Made by a program: the position numbers and the translations under genes | Shown here: positions 38,538-47,688 of the stretch, in pieces | Layout: every line of letters begins with the position of its first letter | Position numbering within the stretch: the first letter of the stretch is position 1 | The notes under the pieces: generated by a model | The model's input: only the letters and a program-made list of their open reading frames with translations | The model's database searches: none | Told to the model about the DNA's origin: nothing | DNA from: Phreatobacter cathodiphilus | GTDB lineage: Bacteria; Pseudomonadota; Alphaproteobacteria; Rhizobiales; Phreatobacteraceae | Assembly: GCF_003008515.1 (NCBI RefSeq) | Contig: NZ_CP027668.1 | Location: 4,430,446 to 4,494,445 of the forward strand | Length of the DNA: 64,000 nt | Direction: 5' to 3'

Positions 38538-39511
38538 CCGACACGCCGCTCGTCTTCGCCATCCCCTCCAAGGGCCGCATCCTCGAATCGGCGCAGGGCT
38601 TTCTCGAGCGCGCCGGCCTGAAGCCGGTGCAGGGCCGCGGCGCCCGCGACTATCGCGGCACCATTCCCGGCCTCGATCAGGTGGAGGTCGCCTTCCTCTC
38701 CGCCTCCGACATCGCCCGCGAACTTGCGGCCGGTACGGTCCATCTCGGCCTCACCGGTCTCGACCTCATGCACGAGGCGACGCCGGAGCCTGAGGACCGG
38801 CTCGTCTCGCTCACCCCGCTCGGCTTCTCGCGCGCCGACGTCGTCGTCGCCGTGCCGCAGGCCTGGATCGACGTCGCCACCATGGCCGATCTCGACGACG
38901 TCGCCAGCCAGTACCGCGCCCGCCACCGCTCGCGCATGCGCGTCGCCACCAAATATCTGAACCTCACCCGCGCCTTCTTCGACCGCCACGGCATCGCCGA
39001 TTACCGCATCGTGGAATCCGCGGGCGCGACGGAAGGGGCCCCGGCTGCCGGCGCCGCCGAGCTCATCGTCGACATCACCACGACGGGCGCAACCCTCGCG
39101 GCCAATGCGCTGAAGGTGCTTGACGACGGCGTCATCATGAAGTCGGAGGCTCATCTCGTTGCCTCGCGCACGGCGCCCTGGAGCGCCGGCGCGCTCGCCT
39201 CCGCGCGCGACATGCTCGACCGCATCGCCTCGCAGGCGCGCGCGCGCAAGGTGCGTGAGGTCCGCACCCGTTTCGCCGCCGCAGACGCCTCGCTGGTCGA
39301 CGAGGCGCGGGCGCGGTTCGGCGTCGAGGCGCCCTTCGGCGGCCCCACCTCGTCCGGCATGCTGACGCTGCACTGCCCGCCCGCGGCGCTCTTCCCGCTC
39401 GCCCGCTTCCTGCGCGAGAGGGGTGCGGAGAACGTCTCCGTCACCGAGCTCGACTATGTCTTCTCGCGCGACAACCCGCTCTACGAGACCCTCGCGGCGG
39501 CGCTGGCCTGA
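38534..39511 (+). CDS. hisG: ATP phosphoribosyltransferase catalytic subunit
   Basis: A 325-residue HisG, using ATP and PRPP in the first step of histidine biosynthesis. Hallmarks include [24 protein letters not shown] and, in the PRPP loop region, [22 protein letters not shown] (shown to 20: [20 protein letters not shown]). It is longer than the typical ~230-residue short form but shows HisZ dependence by its gene neighbourhood; the ~325-residue length is usual for this bacterial group. No other his genes follow in the window. Confidence 0.95.
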   Translation: MTDTPLVFAIPSKGRILESAQGFLERAGLKPVQGRGARDYRGTIPGLDQVEVAFLSASDIARELAAGTVHLGLTGLDLMHEATPEPEDRLVSLTPLGFSRADVVVAVPQAWIDVATMADLDDVASQYRARHRSRMRVATKYLNLTRAFFDRHGIADYRIVESAGATEGAPAAGAAELIVDITTTGATLAANALKVLDDGVIMKSEAHLVASRTAPWSAGALASARDMLDRIASQARARKVREVRTRFAAADASLVDEARARFGVEAPFGGPTSSGMLTLHCPPAALFPLARFLRERGAENVSVTELDYVFSRDNPLYETLAAALA

Positions 39512-39514
39512 AGC

Positions 39515-39910
39515 TCAGACCGCGTCGGTCGAGGTGACCACGAAGGTGTTGAGGTCGCCGTCCTCGTCGCGGATCGAGACATATTCGCCGATCTGGAAGG
39601 CATGGTCGCCGAAGCGGAAGCCGGCCTCGTCGTCGTCGGTCGCGCCGGGGTCGTAGTCGAAGGTCCAGGTCGCGCCCTTGGCGCCGCCCGGCTTGTGCAC
39701 GAGGAGGCCGTGCTGGTCGTCCTCGCCCTGCCAGAAGCGCCGCACCTTGCACAGGTCGCGATGCTGCTTCCAGGCGGCGAGGTCGATGCGACCGGCCGCG
39801 TCGAGGGGCGCGACGAACTCGTAGCCGTGAAACTTCGATCCGTCCGGATAGCTCGGCGAGCGCGCCATGTTGAGGCGGATGCGGTGGAAGCCCCGGGGGA
39901 GAGTCGTCAT
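39515..39910 (-). CDS. Conserved hypothetical protein
   Basis: A 131-residue, soluble, acidic protein without signal or membrane segments. The N-terminal half shows FHRIRLNMARSPSYPDGSKF and GYEFVAPLDAAGRID; the C-terminal half is rich in Asp/Gly and aromatic residues (TWTFDYDPGATDDDEAGFRF, IGEYVSIRDEDGD). The pattern looks like a small beta-rich conserved alphaproteobacterial protein, but I cannot name a family. It starts 4 bases after the convergent hisG stop and is downstream of azlD on the same strand. Confidence 0.7.
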   Translation of the reverse strand: MTTLPRGFHRIRLNMARSPSYPDGSKFHGYEFVAPLDAAGRIDLAAWKQHRDLCKVRRFWQGEDDQHGLLVHKPGGAKGATWTFDYDPGATDDDEAGFRFGDHAFQIGEYVSIRDEDGDLNTFVVTSTDAV

Positions 39911-39994
39911 CGTCGAAAACCTCTGGCTGTGACGCTCTCTTGATGCGCCGAGCCCCCGGTCGCTGCCTTGATCGGGGTCAACCGCCGCCGCGGC

Positions 39995-40309
39995 TCACGG
40001 CAATCCCAGGGCGCGCGCCGCCATCACCGCGCCCATGCCCGTCGCCAGCGCCACGATGTCCTTCCGGACCGCGACCATGGCGAGGGTGGCGGTGGCGATG
40101 CCGATCCAGGCGGAGAGGCCGCCGCGCATGGCGAGCGGCACGACGGTGGCGACGATGATGGCCCCCGGCAGCGCCTCCAGCGCCGCCCGCAGGAAGGGCG
40201 TCAGCGGCACCCGGCTCATGATCCAGTAGCCGGCGAAGCGCACGGCGTAGGTCGCCGCCGCCATGGCGAGAATGGCGGTGACGGGGCCGGCCCACTCAGT
40301 CCCGGTCAC
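39995..40309 (-). CDS. azlD: AzlD family branched-chain amino acid export subunit
   Basis: A 104-residue protein with three to four predicted hydrophobic helices (AILAMAAATYAVRFAGYWIM, LPGAIIVATVVPLAM) of the AzlD family, the small partner of AzlC. The pair exports branched-chain amino acids. Its start lies inside the azlC 3' end (14-base overlap), typical for the pair. Confidence 0.9.
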   Translation of the reverse strand: MTGTEWAGPVTAILAMAAATYAVRFAGYWIMSRVPLTPFLRAALEALPGAIIVATVVPLAMRGGLSAWIGIATATLAMVAVRKDIVALATGMGAVMAARALGLP

Positions 40310-41021
40310 GGAAGGCTCCCGCCGCCAGCGATCCGGCGATGGCGCCGGTGATGATGAACCAGTAGCCGGAGACGAGCTGCGCGGTGACGACCGCGATGGC
40401 CGCGGCCACCGGCCAGGCGAGCCGGTCGCGCCTCAGGCGAAACAGGCCGACCGACATGGCTGTGAAGGTCAGCGGCATGACCATGTCGATGGCGAAACGC
40501 TTCGGGTCGGTCAGGAGATGGCCGAGCGCGTGGCCGGGAATGGTCGCCAGCGTCCAGATGATCCACATGAACAGCCCGGCACCGACGAAGACGCCCGCGT
40601 CCTGGCCGCCCTCGGCGTGATAGCGCGAGCCGATGACGAAATTGGCGTCCGTCAGGCCGGCGAGGCCGAGATGGATGGCGCCCGCCGGGCCCCGCGACAG
40701 CCAGGGCTGCAGCGAGGCGCCCATCAGCAGGAAGCGGAGGTTCACCGCCGTCGTCACCACCACGAGGGCGGCGATGGCCGAGAGCGAGAAGACCTCCGGC
40801 CAGAGCTGCAGGGCGAGGAGCTGCGAGGCGCCCGCATAGACCGAAAAGCTCATCAGAACCGCCTGGCCGAGGGTGAGGCCCTTCTCGGCCGACGCCGCAC
40901 CCACGGCCGCGGCGAACACGAGGACCCCCGGCAGCATCGGCACGCTCAGCCGCGCCCCCTCGACCATGCCGGCGAGGGTGCAGGGAACGGGACGGGGAGA
41001 GGACGTGTGCGGTGCGTGCAT
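40296..41021 (-). CDS. azlC: AzlC family branched-chain amino acid exporter
   Basis: A 241-residue membrane protein of the AzlC (YgaZ-like) family. Family sequence includes LPGVLVFAAAVGAASAEKGL, MSFSVYAGASQLLALQLW and LMGASLQPWLSRGP. With AzlD it forms a large-neutral amino acid exporter, as BrnFE and YgaZH do. The first ~25 residues before the first helix are Pro/Ser-rich; a later start (M19 or M29) is possible. Confidence 0.9.
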   Translation of the reverse strand: MHAPHTSSPRPVPCTLAGMVEGARLSVPMLPGVLVFAAAVGAASAEKGLTLGQAVLMSFSVYAGASQLLALQLWPEVFSLSAIAALVVVTTAVNLRFLLMGASLQPWLSRGPAGAIHLGLAGLTDANFVIGSRYHAEGGQDAGVFVGAGLFMWIIWTLATIPGHALGHLLTDPKRFAIDMVMPLTFTAMSVGLFRLRRDRLAWPVAAAIAVVTAQLVSGYWFIITGAIAGSLAAGAFRDRD

Positions 41022-41153
41022 GGGTCTTCGGCGGTTCGGACCTTTCTCCCGTTCCCCGGCAGGCGGGTCCAGCCCCTTCCGGTGCAGGGCGGGACCTCGC
41101 GGATCGCAGGGGTGAAAAGGGAACTTCAGGCGATGTCGAAGCGGGCGCCCGCG

Positions 41154-41627
41154 CTACCCGAGCGACTTGCGGAAGAAGAACTCCCAACTGGCGCTGGCGT
41201 CGGCGAGATAGCGCACCACCGGCTGGCGGACGAAGCCGAGCTTTTCATAGAAGCGGTGGCCGCGCAGGAAGCGGGTGTCGCTCCACAGCACGATCTCCCG
41301 GGCGCCGCCCCCGAGCAGGAAGGCCTCGCCCTCGCCGTAGAGCCGCTGGGCGAGCCCCGAGCCGCGCCGGGCGGCGCTCGCATAGACCTTGAACAGTTCG
41401 CCGCGTCCGCAGACGCCCGTCATCACCGCGGCGAGAGAGCCGACGAGCCGGCCCTCCTCCTCCGCGACGATCAGCAGGCCGCCCTGCCGGGCGTAGTGGC
41501 TGGCCGGAGCCTTCAGCTCGGGAAACTCCTCGTCGAGGAACAGGCAACCGGGATATTCGGCGAAGGTGGTTGCGATCAGGCCGGCGAGGGCCGGACCGTC
41601 GGCATCGGTGGCGGGGCGGAGGATCAT
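41154..41627 (-). CDS. GNAT family N-acetyltransferase
   Basis: A 157-residue GNAT-fold protein: N-terminal [20 protein letters not shown], then [23 protein letters not shown] (motif A with R-x-x-G-x-A, quoted: [20 protein letters not shown]) and the C-terminal [16 protein letters not shown], a typical motif B. The substrate is not predictable. Its ATG overlaps the stop of aat (ATGA), so it is translated with it. Confidence 0.88.
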   Translation of the reverse strand: MILRPATDADGPALAGLIATTFAEYPGCLFLDEEFPELKAPASHYARQGGLLIVAEEEGRLVGSLAAVMTGVCGRGELFKVYASAARRGSGLAQRLYGEGEAFLLGGGAREIVLWSDTRFLRGHRFYEKLGFVRQPVVRYLADASASWEFFFRKSLG

Positions 41628-42295
41628 GCGTGTCGGGGGCTGACGGTGGCGAGGGCGGTGGCAGGCTCGAGCGGCTGCGGCGTCCACTGCGCGCGCACCG
41701 GCAGGGCCGCGTCCAGCAGGCGTTGGTAGCGGCTGCGCGGCACCTCGACGGCGCCGAGCGTGGCGAGATGCGGGGTGACGAACTGGGTGTCGAGCAGGCG
41801 GAAGCCGTCGGTGGCGAGCCGCGCCACCAGATGGACGAGGGCCACCTTGGATGCGTCGGTCTCGCGGTGGAACATGCTCTCGCCGAAGAAGGCCCCGCCG
41901 AGACTGACGCCGTAGAGCCCGCCGACGAGTCGGCCATCGCGCCAGGCCTCGACCGTATGGCAATGTCCCATGCGGAAGAGCGCGCCGTAGAGCCGGCGGA
42001 TGCGGGCGTTGATCCAGGTTGAGTGCCGTCCCTCGGCGGGAGCTGCGCAGCCGTCGATCACCGCGTCGAAGTCGTGGTCCATGCGGATCTCGAATCGCCC
42101 CGACTTCACCGTCCGTGCCAGACGTGACGACACCGTCAGCCCGTCGAGCGGAATGATGCCGCGTCGCTCCGGCTCGACCCAGTAGAGGCCGGGATCGTCG
42201 GCGCTCTCGGCCATTGGGAAGATGCCGCAGGCATAGGCCTTGAGCAGCACCTCTGGCGTGATGGTCTGGTCGATGTCGTCGCCGTGGCGTGTCAT
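41624..42295 (-). CDS. aat: Leucyl/phenylalanyl-tRNA--protein transferase
   Basis: A 223-residue L/F-transferase that adds Leu or Phe to N-terminal Arg/Lys of proteins, feeding the bacterial N-end rule (ClpS/ClpAP) pathway. Signature sequences: [50 protein letters not shown] and [20 protein letters not shown]. Complete and of normal length. It is coupled to the downstream GNAT by an ATGA overlap and follows another GNAT gene by 45 bases. Confidence 0.96.
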   Translation of the reverse strand: MTRHGDDIDQTITPEVLLKAYACGIFPMAESADDPGLYWVEPERRGIIPLDGLTVSSRLARTVKSGRFEIRMDHDFDAVIDGCAAPAEGRHSTWINARIRRLYGALFRMGHCHTVEAWRDGRLVGGLYGVSLGGAFFGESMFHRETDASKVALVHLVARLATDGFRLLDTQFVTPHLATLGAVEVPRSRYQRLLDAALPVRAQWTPQPLEPATALATVSPRHA

Positions 42296-42340
42296 GGCGG
42301 CAGACTAACGGCGGCGCGGTCGTCCGGCCAGTCCGCGCGA

Positions 42341-42754
42341 TCAGGCGAGCGTCTTCTCGAAAATGATCTGGCCGTCGTCAGTGCGGCCCGTCTGCTGCCA
42401 GCCCTGCCGTCGATAGAAGCGCTCGGCCCGCGTTCCCGTGCCGGTGGTGAGCCAGGCCTTGGTGTGGCCGGCCCGGGCGAGATGGTCGCAGGCGGCGGCG
42501 AGCAGCGGGCGGGCCATGCCGCGGCCCTCGCTCGCCGGGTCCATGAACAGGGCGAAGATCGAACCGTCGCGGGGGTCGGCCGAGGAGAAGCCGTGGATGC
42601 CGGCCGCGTCCTCGAACACCCAGAAGGCATCGCGGTCGATCAGGTAGTCGACGGCGTCGACGATCTTCTCCGGCCGGGACAGGACGTTCTCCCGGACGGC
42701 GAGACGGATCTCCGAGATGCGCGGCAGGTCGGCCCGGGTGGCGACCCGGATCAC
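42341..42754 (-). CDS. GNAT family N-acetyltransferase
   Basis: A 137-residue GNAT protein: IRVATRADLPRISEIRLAVR at the N-terminus, FMDPASEGRGMARPLLAAAC as motif A (acetyl-CoA pyrophosphate loop E-G-R-G-M-A), then TKAWLTTGTGTRAERFYRRQ and GWQQTG as motif B. The start is the GTG at 42754, which overlaps the stop of the upstream Bug-type gene (GTGA), making coupled translation likely. Substrate unknown. Confidence 0.85.
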   Translation of the reverse strand: MIRVATRADLPRISEIRLAVRENVLSRPEKIVDAVDYLIDRDAFWVFEDAAGIHGFSSADPRDGSIFALFMDPASEGRGMARPLLAAACDHLARAGHTKAWLTTGTGTRAERFYRRQGWQQTGRTDDGQIIFEKTLA

Positions 42755-43743
42755 TGCTTCTCGATGCCGGCGACGCGCGCGGCCTCTTCCCATTTCACCG
42801 CCTCCGCATTGACGCGGGCGGCGAGTTCTTCCGGCGAGGAGGGGGCGATGACCATGCCGAGCCGGTCGGTGAGGGCCGCCTTCACCTCGGTGCTGGCGGC
42901 GGCATTGCGCACGGCCTCGTTGAGCTTCGTCACCACCTCGTCGGGGACGCCGGCGGGGGTGAACAGGCCGAACCAGGCGATGAGCTCGTAGCCCTTGGTG
43001 CCGGCCGCTTCGTCCACCGTCGGCAGGTCCGGCATCTGGGCGGTGCGCTGCTGCGAGGTGACCGCCAGGGCCCGCACGGTGCCGCCGCGCACCTGCGGCA
43101 GCATCACGCCGAGATCGGCGGTGAACAGGGTGACGCGGCCGGCGATGAGGTCCTGCATCGCGTTGGGGCCGCTGCGGTAGAAGACATGGGTCATCTTCAT
43201 GCCGGTCATGGCCAGCAGCATCTCGGTGGAGACGCGTTGCGAAGAGGAGGCGGAGGCGAAGGTGAGGTCGGTGCGGGTCTTGGCGAGGTCGATGAGTTCG
43301 CGAAGCGTGCGCGCTGGCACCGAATTGGCGACCGCCACGATCAGCGGCACCGAGCACAGGAAGGACACCGGCTGGAAGTCCTTGTGCATGTCGAAGGGCA
43401 CGTTGTTGAACAGCGCCGGTGCCGCGGCATTGGTGGAGTTGGTGCCGACGAGGATGGTGTAGCCGTCGTGCGCCGCCTTGGCGACGGCATCGGCGCCGAT
43501 CATGCCGTTGGCGCCGGGGCGGTTCTCGATGACGATGGACTGGCCCAGCGTCTTCGACATCTGGTCGGCGAAGGTGCGGGCGACGATGTCTGTCGCGCTG
43601 CCTGCGGCGAAGGGAACGATCGCCCGGATGGGGCGGTTCGGATAGCTCTGGGCATCGGCCACGCGCGGCGCGAGAGCGAGGCCGCCTAGAACGAGGGCCG
43701 CGGCGGCGGCGAGGCGGGCCAGCGAGGGCGTGGCGCGGAACAT
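42751..43743 (-). CDS. Bug family tripartite-tricarboxylate-type binding protein
   Basis: A 330-residue periplasmic protein with a signal peptide (LARLAAAAALVLGGLALAP, cleavage near VADAQ). The mature N-terminus YPNRPIRAIVPFAAGSATDI and VIENRPGANGMIGADAVAKA mark the Bug (TctC-like) family, which binds carboxylates for TctAB permeases. No tctA or tctB gene is present nearby, so this is an orphan binding protein, as is frequent in this family. The ATG at 43743 is preferred over 43749 because GGGAG is 6 bases upstream of the former but only 2 from the latter. Confidence 0.9.
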   Translation of the reverse strand: MFRATPSLARLAAAAALVLGGLALAPRVADAQSYPNRPIRAIVPFAAGSATDIVARTFADQMSKTLGQSIVIENRPGANGMIGADAVAKAAHDGYTILVGTNSTNAAAPALFNNVPFDMHKDFQPVSFLCSVPLIVAVANSVPARTLRELIDLAKTRTDLTFASASSSQRVSTEMLLAMTGMKMTHVFYRSGPNAMQDLIAGRVTLFTADLGVMLPQVRGGTVRALAVTSQQRTAQMPDLPTVDEAAGTKGYELIAWFGLFTPAGVPDEVVTKLNEAVRNAAASTEVKAALTDRLGMVIAPSSPEELAARVNAEAVKWEEAARVAGIEKQ

Positions 43744-43920
43744 GGGCATCTCCCGGTGGGCATGATCGGACGTCGGCTGCGCCCGTTTTTGCGGCGGCTA
43801 TGTCTATCGGCTTTGTGGGCGAAGGCAAGCTGTCGAAACCGGAGAGGCGGGAGACTTGTCCTGCGCCTTGCGACCTCTCGCCCCCTCGCCGCGGCGAGCG
43901 TCGCTGCGCTAGAAGCGGCC

Positions 43921-44595
43921 ATGGTCCGCTTGGCACTCCCGTTGCGTCTCATCGCCCGCGTCGCCGCATCGGCGGCCCTCGCCCTCGCGGTCTTCTCCTC
44001 ACCCGGCGCAGGGCGGGAGCTGATGCCCCTCGACCTGACCGCGCCCGCAGCGCAGCCTCTGGTGGACAGGCTCCGCCAGGGCGGTCTCGTCCTGTTCTTC
44101 CGCCATGCCGATACGGCGGGCATGGCCTGCGACAGCTCCTTCCGGGTGGGCGACCGCGCCGGTCAGCGGAACATCTCGGAACGGGGTCGAGAGCAGTCCC
44201 GCCGCATCGGCGCCGCGCTGCGGAAACAGGGCATCCCGGTGGCCCGCCCGGTTCTCGCCGGGCCCGTCTTTCGCGCACGCGACACGGCGGAGGAGGCATT
44301 CGGTGCGGCGGCGGTGGAGGTGGTCGACGGCCTGACGGCCGACGACTTCGCCGGTTCCCGGCTCGATTGGGTTCTCGCCCAGCATCGGCTGCTGGTGCGC
44401 GAGCCCGTTCCGGCCGGCACCAACCGCGTCCTCGTCGGCCATCGCACGCCCGCCATCATGATCTTCGGCGAGACGGTCGGCGGCCGCGCCTTTCCCGAGG
44501 GTGCTGCCATCGTGATCGATCCGGCGCCGGCCCCGCATGTCCTCGGCATCATCATGCCGGCCCCCATCGCGGGGGCGGGGTTCCACGGCTGCTGA
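43921..44595 (+). CDS. Exported histidine phosphatase family protein
   Basis: A 224-residue protein with an N-terminal signal sequence (LIARVAASAALALAVFSSPG) and a histidine-phosphatase domain. The phospho-accepting His is in LVLFFRHADTAG, the RHG-type motif with Ala in place of Gly, and the second His in RVLVGHRTPAIM. A middle ISERGREQSRRIGAALRKQG segment is typical of the superfamily. It could dephosphorylate a periplasmic substrate. The ATG at 43921 is chosen because a signal sequence follows directly; the frame is open upstream without similarity. Confidence 0.82.
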   Translation: MVRLALPLRLIARVAASAALALAVFSSPGAGRELMPLDLTAPAAQPLVDRLRQGGLVLFFRHADTAGMACDSSFRVGDRAGQRNISERGREQSRRIGAALRKQGIPVARPVLAGPVFRARDTAEEAFGAAAVEVVDGLTADDFAGSRLDWVLAQHRLLVREPVPAGTNRVLVGHRTPAIMIFGETVGGRAFPEGAAIVIDPAPAPHVLGIIMPAPIAGAGFHGC

Positions 44596-44606
44596 CCGCG
44601 GCAGAT

Positions 44607-44630
44607 AATATTTCGACAAATATCGAAATA
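44607..44630. promoter_or_regulatory. Candidate ArsR operator before arsR
   Basis: TATTTCG (44609-44615) and CGAAATA (44624-44630) form a perfect 7-base inverted repeat 39 bases before the arsR ATG. The 13-base sequence AATATTTCGACAA at 44607-44619 recurs exactly at 45032-45044, before the next gene. A TTGACG just follows (44635-44640), which may be a -35 element. Confidence 0.6.
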
Positions 44631-44669
44631 CCTGTTGACGCCGCTGCCCGACCTCGCCACTCTCGCGTC

Positions 44670-45002
44670 ATGGACATCCTCACCCAAGCAAGCCGGCTGG
44701 AAGCCCTCGGTAATCCGACCCGCCTCGCGATCTATCGCGCCCTGGTCCGGGCCGGTCATGCGGGCACACCAGTCGGCAAGCTCCAGGAGGCCATTGGCAT
44801 TCCCGCCTCGACGCTCTCCCATCATCTCTCGAAGCTCTGTGCCTGTGGCCTCGCCGGCCAGACCCGCGAGGGCACGGTGCTGCGCTGCCGGGCGCATTAC
44901 GACGTGATGGACCAACTGGTCGGGTTCCTCGTCGCAGAGTGCTGCGTGGACGCGGCAGCGGCCTGCGCCAGCGAGGAATGCGACAGCCCGGCCTGTGGGT
45001 GA
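44670..45002 (+). CDS. arsR: ArsR family metalloregulator
   Basis: A 110-residue ArsR/SmtB winged-helix repressor (SRLEALGNPTRLAIYRALVR, IPASTLSHHLSKLCACGLAG). The C-terminus carries clustered cysteines (CCVDAAAACASEEC, then SPAC), and another pair KLCACG lies by the recognition helix, suiting As(III)/Sb(III) or a similar thiophilic metalloid. An inverted repeat lies just upstream and its half-site recurs before the flavoprotein gene, so it probably controls itself and the downstream genes. Confidence 0.88.
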   Translation: MDILTQASRLEALGNPTRLAIYRALVRAGHAGTPVGKLQEAIGIPASTLSHHLSKLCACGLAGQTREGTVLRCRAHYDVMDQLVGFLVAECCVDAAAACASEECDSPACG

Positions 45003-45031
45003 CTCCAGCGGAAACGGCATCACTTCGGCCC

Positions 45032-45044
45032 AATATTTCGACAA
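45032..45044 (+). promoter_or_regulatory. Repeated ArsR half-site before flavoprotein gene
   Basis: AATATTTCGACAA is an exact copy of the left part of the operator-like dyad before arsR. It lies 26 bases before the start of the flavoprotein gene, in an AT-rich gap of 68 bases with AAGGAG as ribosome-binding site. Confidence 0.55.
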
Positions 45045-45070
45045 TTCTGGAAAAATAAAAGGAGATCACG

Positions 45071-46417
45071 ATGAGCGATACCCCCTCCCTGCATGACTCC
45101 CTGCCCGTCGTGGTGATCGGGGCCGGCCCGGTGGGCCTCGCCGCCGCGGCGGAACTGGCGGAACGGCGGATCGCCTTCCGGATCCTCGAGGCGGCACCGG
45201 CCGCGGCCGGAGCTGTCTCAGCTTGGTCCCATGTCCGCCTCTTCTCGCCCTGGCGCTTCAACGTCAGCGAGGCGGCGGCACGCCTCCTCGGCCCCACGGG
45301 CTGGCAACGTCCGGCCGACGATGTCCACCCGACCGGCGGCGACCTGATCCGCGACTATCTCGCCCCGCTCGCCGCCCATCCCGCCCTCGCGCCCCATATC
45401 CTGTACGGCGCCGAGGTGGTCGCCGTGGCCCGGGCCGGGACCGACCGCGTCCGGGACGCCGGCCGCGAGGCGCTGCCCTTCCTGGTGCGCGTCCGCCGCG
45501 AGGGCGGCGAGACCGACATGCTCGCCCGCGCCGTCATCGACGCTTCAGGTACCTGGTCGCGGCCGAACCGCACCCTGTCGGGCGGGCTCGGCGCCCTCGG
45601 GGAGGATGATCCTGCCGTCGCCGCCCGCATCAGCTACGCCGTGCCCGACGTTTTCGGTGCGAAGCGCGCCCGCTTCGCCGGACGCCGCGTTGCCGTGCTC
45701 GGGGCCGGCCACTCCGCCATCGGCACGCTGCTCGACCTCGCCCGCCTCGCCGAGGAGGCGCCGGGCACAGCGATCCACTGGCTGCTCAGGGCCGACCGGG
45801 TGGAGAGCGCCTATCGCAGCGGTGAGAACGACCAGCTCGCCGAACGCGGCGCCCTGGCCTCGGACATGGCGGGTCTCGTCGCCACGGGGAGGGTTGCGGT
45901 GCGCACCGGCACGCGTATTGCGCTCCTCGCAGCCGAGGGCGGTAGCCTTGCTATCCATACCGATGCGGGCGGCCGATTGGACGTGGACGAACTGGTAGTG
46001 GCGACGGGCTTCCGGCCGGATCACGCCATCGCCGCGGAATTGCGGCTCGCCCTCGATCCGGCGCTGGAATGCCCGGCGGCGCTGGCCCCGCTCATCGACC
46101 CCAACCAGCATTCCTGCGGCACCGTTCGCCCGCACGGCCACGCCGTCCTCGCCCATCCCGATGCTGGCTATTTCATCGCCGGCATGAAGAGCTACGGCCG
46201 CGCCCCGACCTTCCTCATGGCCACCGGCTACGAGCAGGTCCGCTCCATCGTCGCCCATCTCGCCGGCGACGCGGTGGCGGCGGCCGACGTCCGTCTGGTC
46301 CTGCCGGAGACCGGCGTCTGCTCCACCGACCGGAAGAGCGAAGATGCCCCGGCGAGAGGCGGGGGCTGCTGTGGCGCCCGACCGGCGGCAGCCCGCGTGC
46401 TCGAAACGCAGGCCTGA
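45071..46417 (+). CDS. Flavin-dependent oxidoreductase of an ars-type cluster (ArsO-like)
   Basis: A 448-residue protein with two dinucleotide-binding motifs: VVVIGAGPVGLAAAAELAER (FAD) and RRVAVLGAGHSAIGTLLDLA (NAD(P)H), and the ATGFRPD motif, giving the architecture of FMO-like or pyridine-nucleotide-disulfide-like monooxygenases. The C-terminus carries cysteines (ETGVCSTD and GGGCCGA) like the tail seen in arsenic-cluster flavoproteins, in keeping with a metalloid substrate. It follows arsR by 68 bases with a good AAGGAG site and precedes an MFS pump. A role in oxidising or otherwise modifying an arsenical is inferred from context. Confidence 0.8.
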   Translation: MSDTPSLHDSLPVVVIGAGPVGLAAAAELAERRIAFRILEAAPAAAGAVSAWSHVRLFSPWRFNVSEAAARLLGPTGWQRPADDVHPTGGDLIRDYLAPLAAHPALAPHILYGAEVVAVARAGTDRVRDAGREALPFLVRVRREGGETDMLARAVIDASGTWSRPNRTLSGGLGALGEDDPAVAARISYAVPDVFGAKRARFAGRRVAVLGAGHSAIGTLLDLARLAEEAPGTAIHWLLRADRVESAYRSGENDQLAERGALASDMAGLVATGRVAVRTGTRIALLAAEGGSLAIHTDAGGRLDVDELVVATGFRPDHAIAAELRLALDPALECPAALAPLIDPNQHSCGTVRPHGHAVLAHPDAGYFIAGMKSYGRAPTFLMATGYEQVRSIVAHLAGDAVAAADVRLVLPETGVCSTDRKSEDAPARGGGCCGARPAAARVLETQA

Positions 46418-46476
46418 GGCGCGGCGGCCCCGGATTGACCGGGGCCGTCTCCCGCTCTCAGGATTCCGGCATCATC

Positions 46477-47673
46477 ATGCGCGCATCCTTCCCCTTCATC
46501 ATCTCCGCCCTCGGCCTCACCCAGATCATCTCCTGGGGGACGATCTTCTACGGCATCTCCGTGCTGGCGAAGCCGATGATGGCCGAACTCGGCTGGAGCT
46601 TCACCTTCATCTTTGCCGGCTTCTCGCTGTCGCTGCTCGTCGGCGGCATCGTGTCCAAGCCGGTGGCACGCCTGATCCAGCGCCGCGGCGGGCGCTTCAC
46701 GCTCACTCTCGGCTCGCTCGTCGGCGGGGCCGGGTTGCTGATGCTCTCGCAGGTGAATGATCCGGTCGTCTATATCGCTGCATGGATCGTGCTGGGACTC
46801 GCCTCCCGCCTGACGCTCTACGATGCCGCCTTCGCCACCCTGGTCGAGATCTACGGCATGCAAGCGCGCCGGCCGATTTCCGTCCTCACCCTCTTCGGCG
46901 GCCTCGCCTCCAGCATCTTCTGGCCGATCTGCCACTACGCCAACGAGGCCATCGGCTGGCGTGGCGCCTGGATGGTCTGCGCCCTCGCCGTTCTCGTGGT
47001 CTGCACGCCCCTGCACCTCATGCTTCCCCGCTTCGGCGTGCCCATCGGCGGCAGCGACGGCAACGGTGCTGCGGGGCCCGATCCCGAGCCTCTGGTGCCG
47101 GCGGACCGGCGCTCCTTCGCCGTGCTCATGCTCACCATCGCCATGGCGGCCAATTCCTTCATCACCACCGCCCTGTCGGTCCATCTCATCCCGGCCGTCG
47201 TCGCCATGGGCATGGGCGCGGCCATGGCGGTGTGGATCTCCTCGCTGCGCGGCGTCTTCCAGACGCTCGGGCGGCTCGCCGAAATCCTCTGGGGCCGCAA
47301 CCTCGACCCCTTCCTCTTCGCCAATATCTCCACCGGCGTCATGGTGATCGCCTTCGTGCCGCTCGCCGTCGGCGGCGTCGGCGTACCCTATTTCTTCGCC
47401 TTCAACGTGCTCTTCGGCATCTCCGTCGGGCTCGCCACCATCGTGAAGGGCGCCGTGCCCCTCGTCCTCTTCGGCAAGCACGGCTATGCCGGCGTCCTCG
47501 CCTCCATCGCCACGCCCGGCCTCATCGTCACCGCCGCGGCGCCCACCGCCTATGCCGCCGTGCTCGACGCCTTCGGGCCGGTCTTCGGCTTCGTCCTGCT
47601 CTTCCTCGTTGCCCTCATCTCCTTCTCGGCGACGGTGGCCCTTGCGTGGAAGTTCCGTCGCGGCCCAGTCTGA
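46477..47673 (+). CDS. MFS transporter of the ars-type cluster
   Basis: A 398-residue major facilitator protein with 12 predicted helices (e.g. FIISALGLTQIISWGTIFYG, SFTFIFAGFSLSLLVGGIVS). It is downstream of arsR and the flavoprotein, so it may expel a metalloid; ArsK-type MFS arsenite pumps occur in related bacteria, but I cannot confirm this subgroup from sequence. The ATG at 46477 directly precedes the first helix; the only AGGA-like site is 13 bases upstream, and the frame is open further up without similarity. Confidence 0.82.
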   Translation: MRASFPFIISALGLTQIISWGTIFYGISVLAKPMMAELGWSFTFIFAGFSLSLLVGGIVSKPVARLIQRRGGRFTLTLGSLVGGAGLLMLSQVNDPVVYIAAWIVLGLASRLTLYDAAFATLVEIYGMQARRPISVLTLFGGLASSIFWPICHYANEAIGWRGAWMVCALAVLVVCTPLHLMLPRFGVPIGGSDGNGAAGPDPEPLVPADRRSFAVLMLTIAMAANSFITTALSVHLIPAVVAMGMGAAMAVWISSLRGVFQTLGRLAEILWGRNLDPFLFANISTGVMVIAFVPLAVGGVGVPYFFAFNVLFGISVGLATIVKGAVPLVLFGKHGYAGVLASIATPGLIVTAAAPTAYAAVLDAFGPVFGFVLLFLVALISFSATVALAWKFRRGPV

Positions 47674-47688
47674 CCTAGGGGCAGGGCG

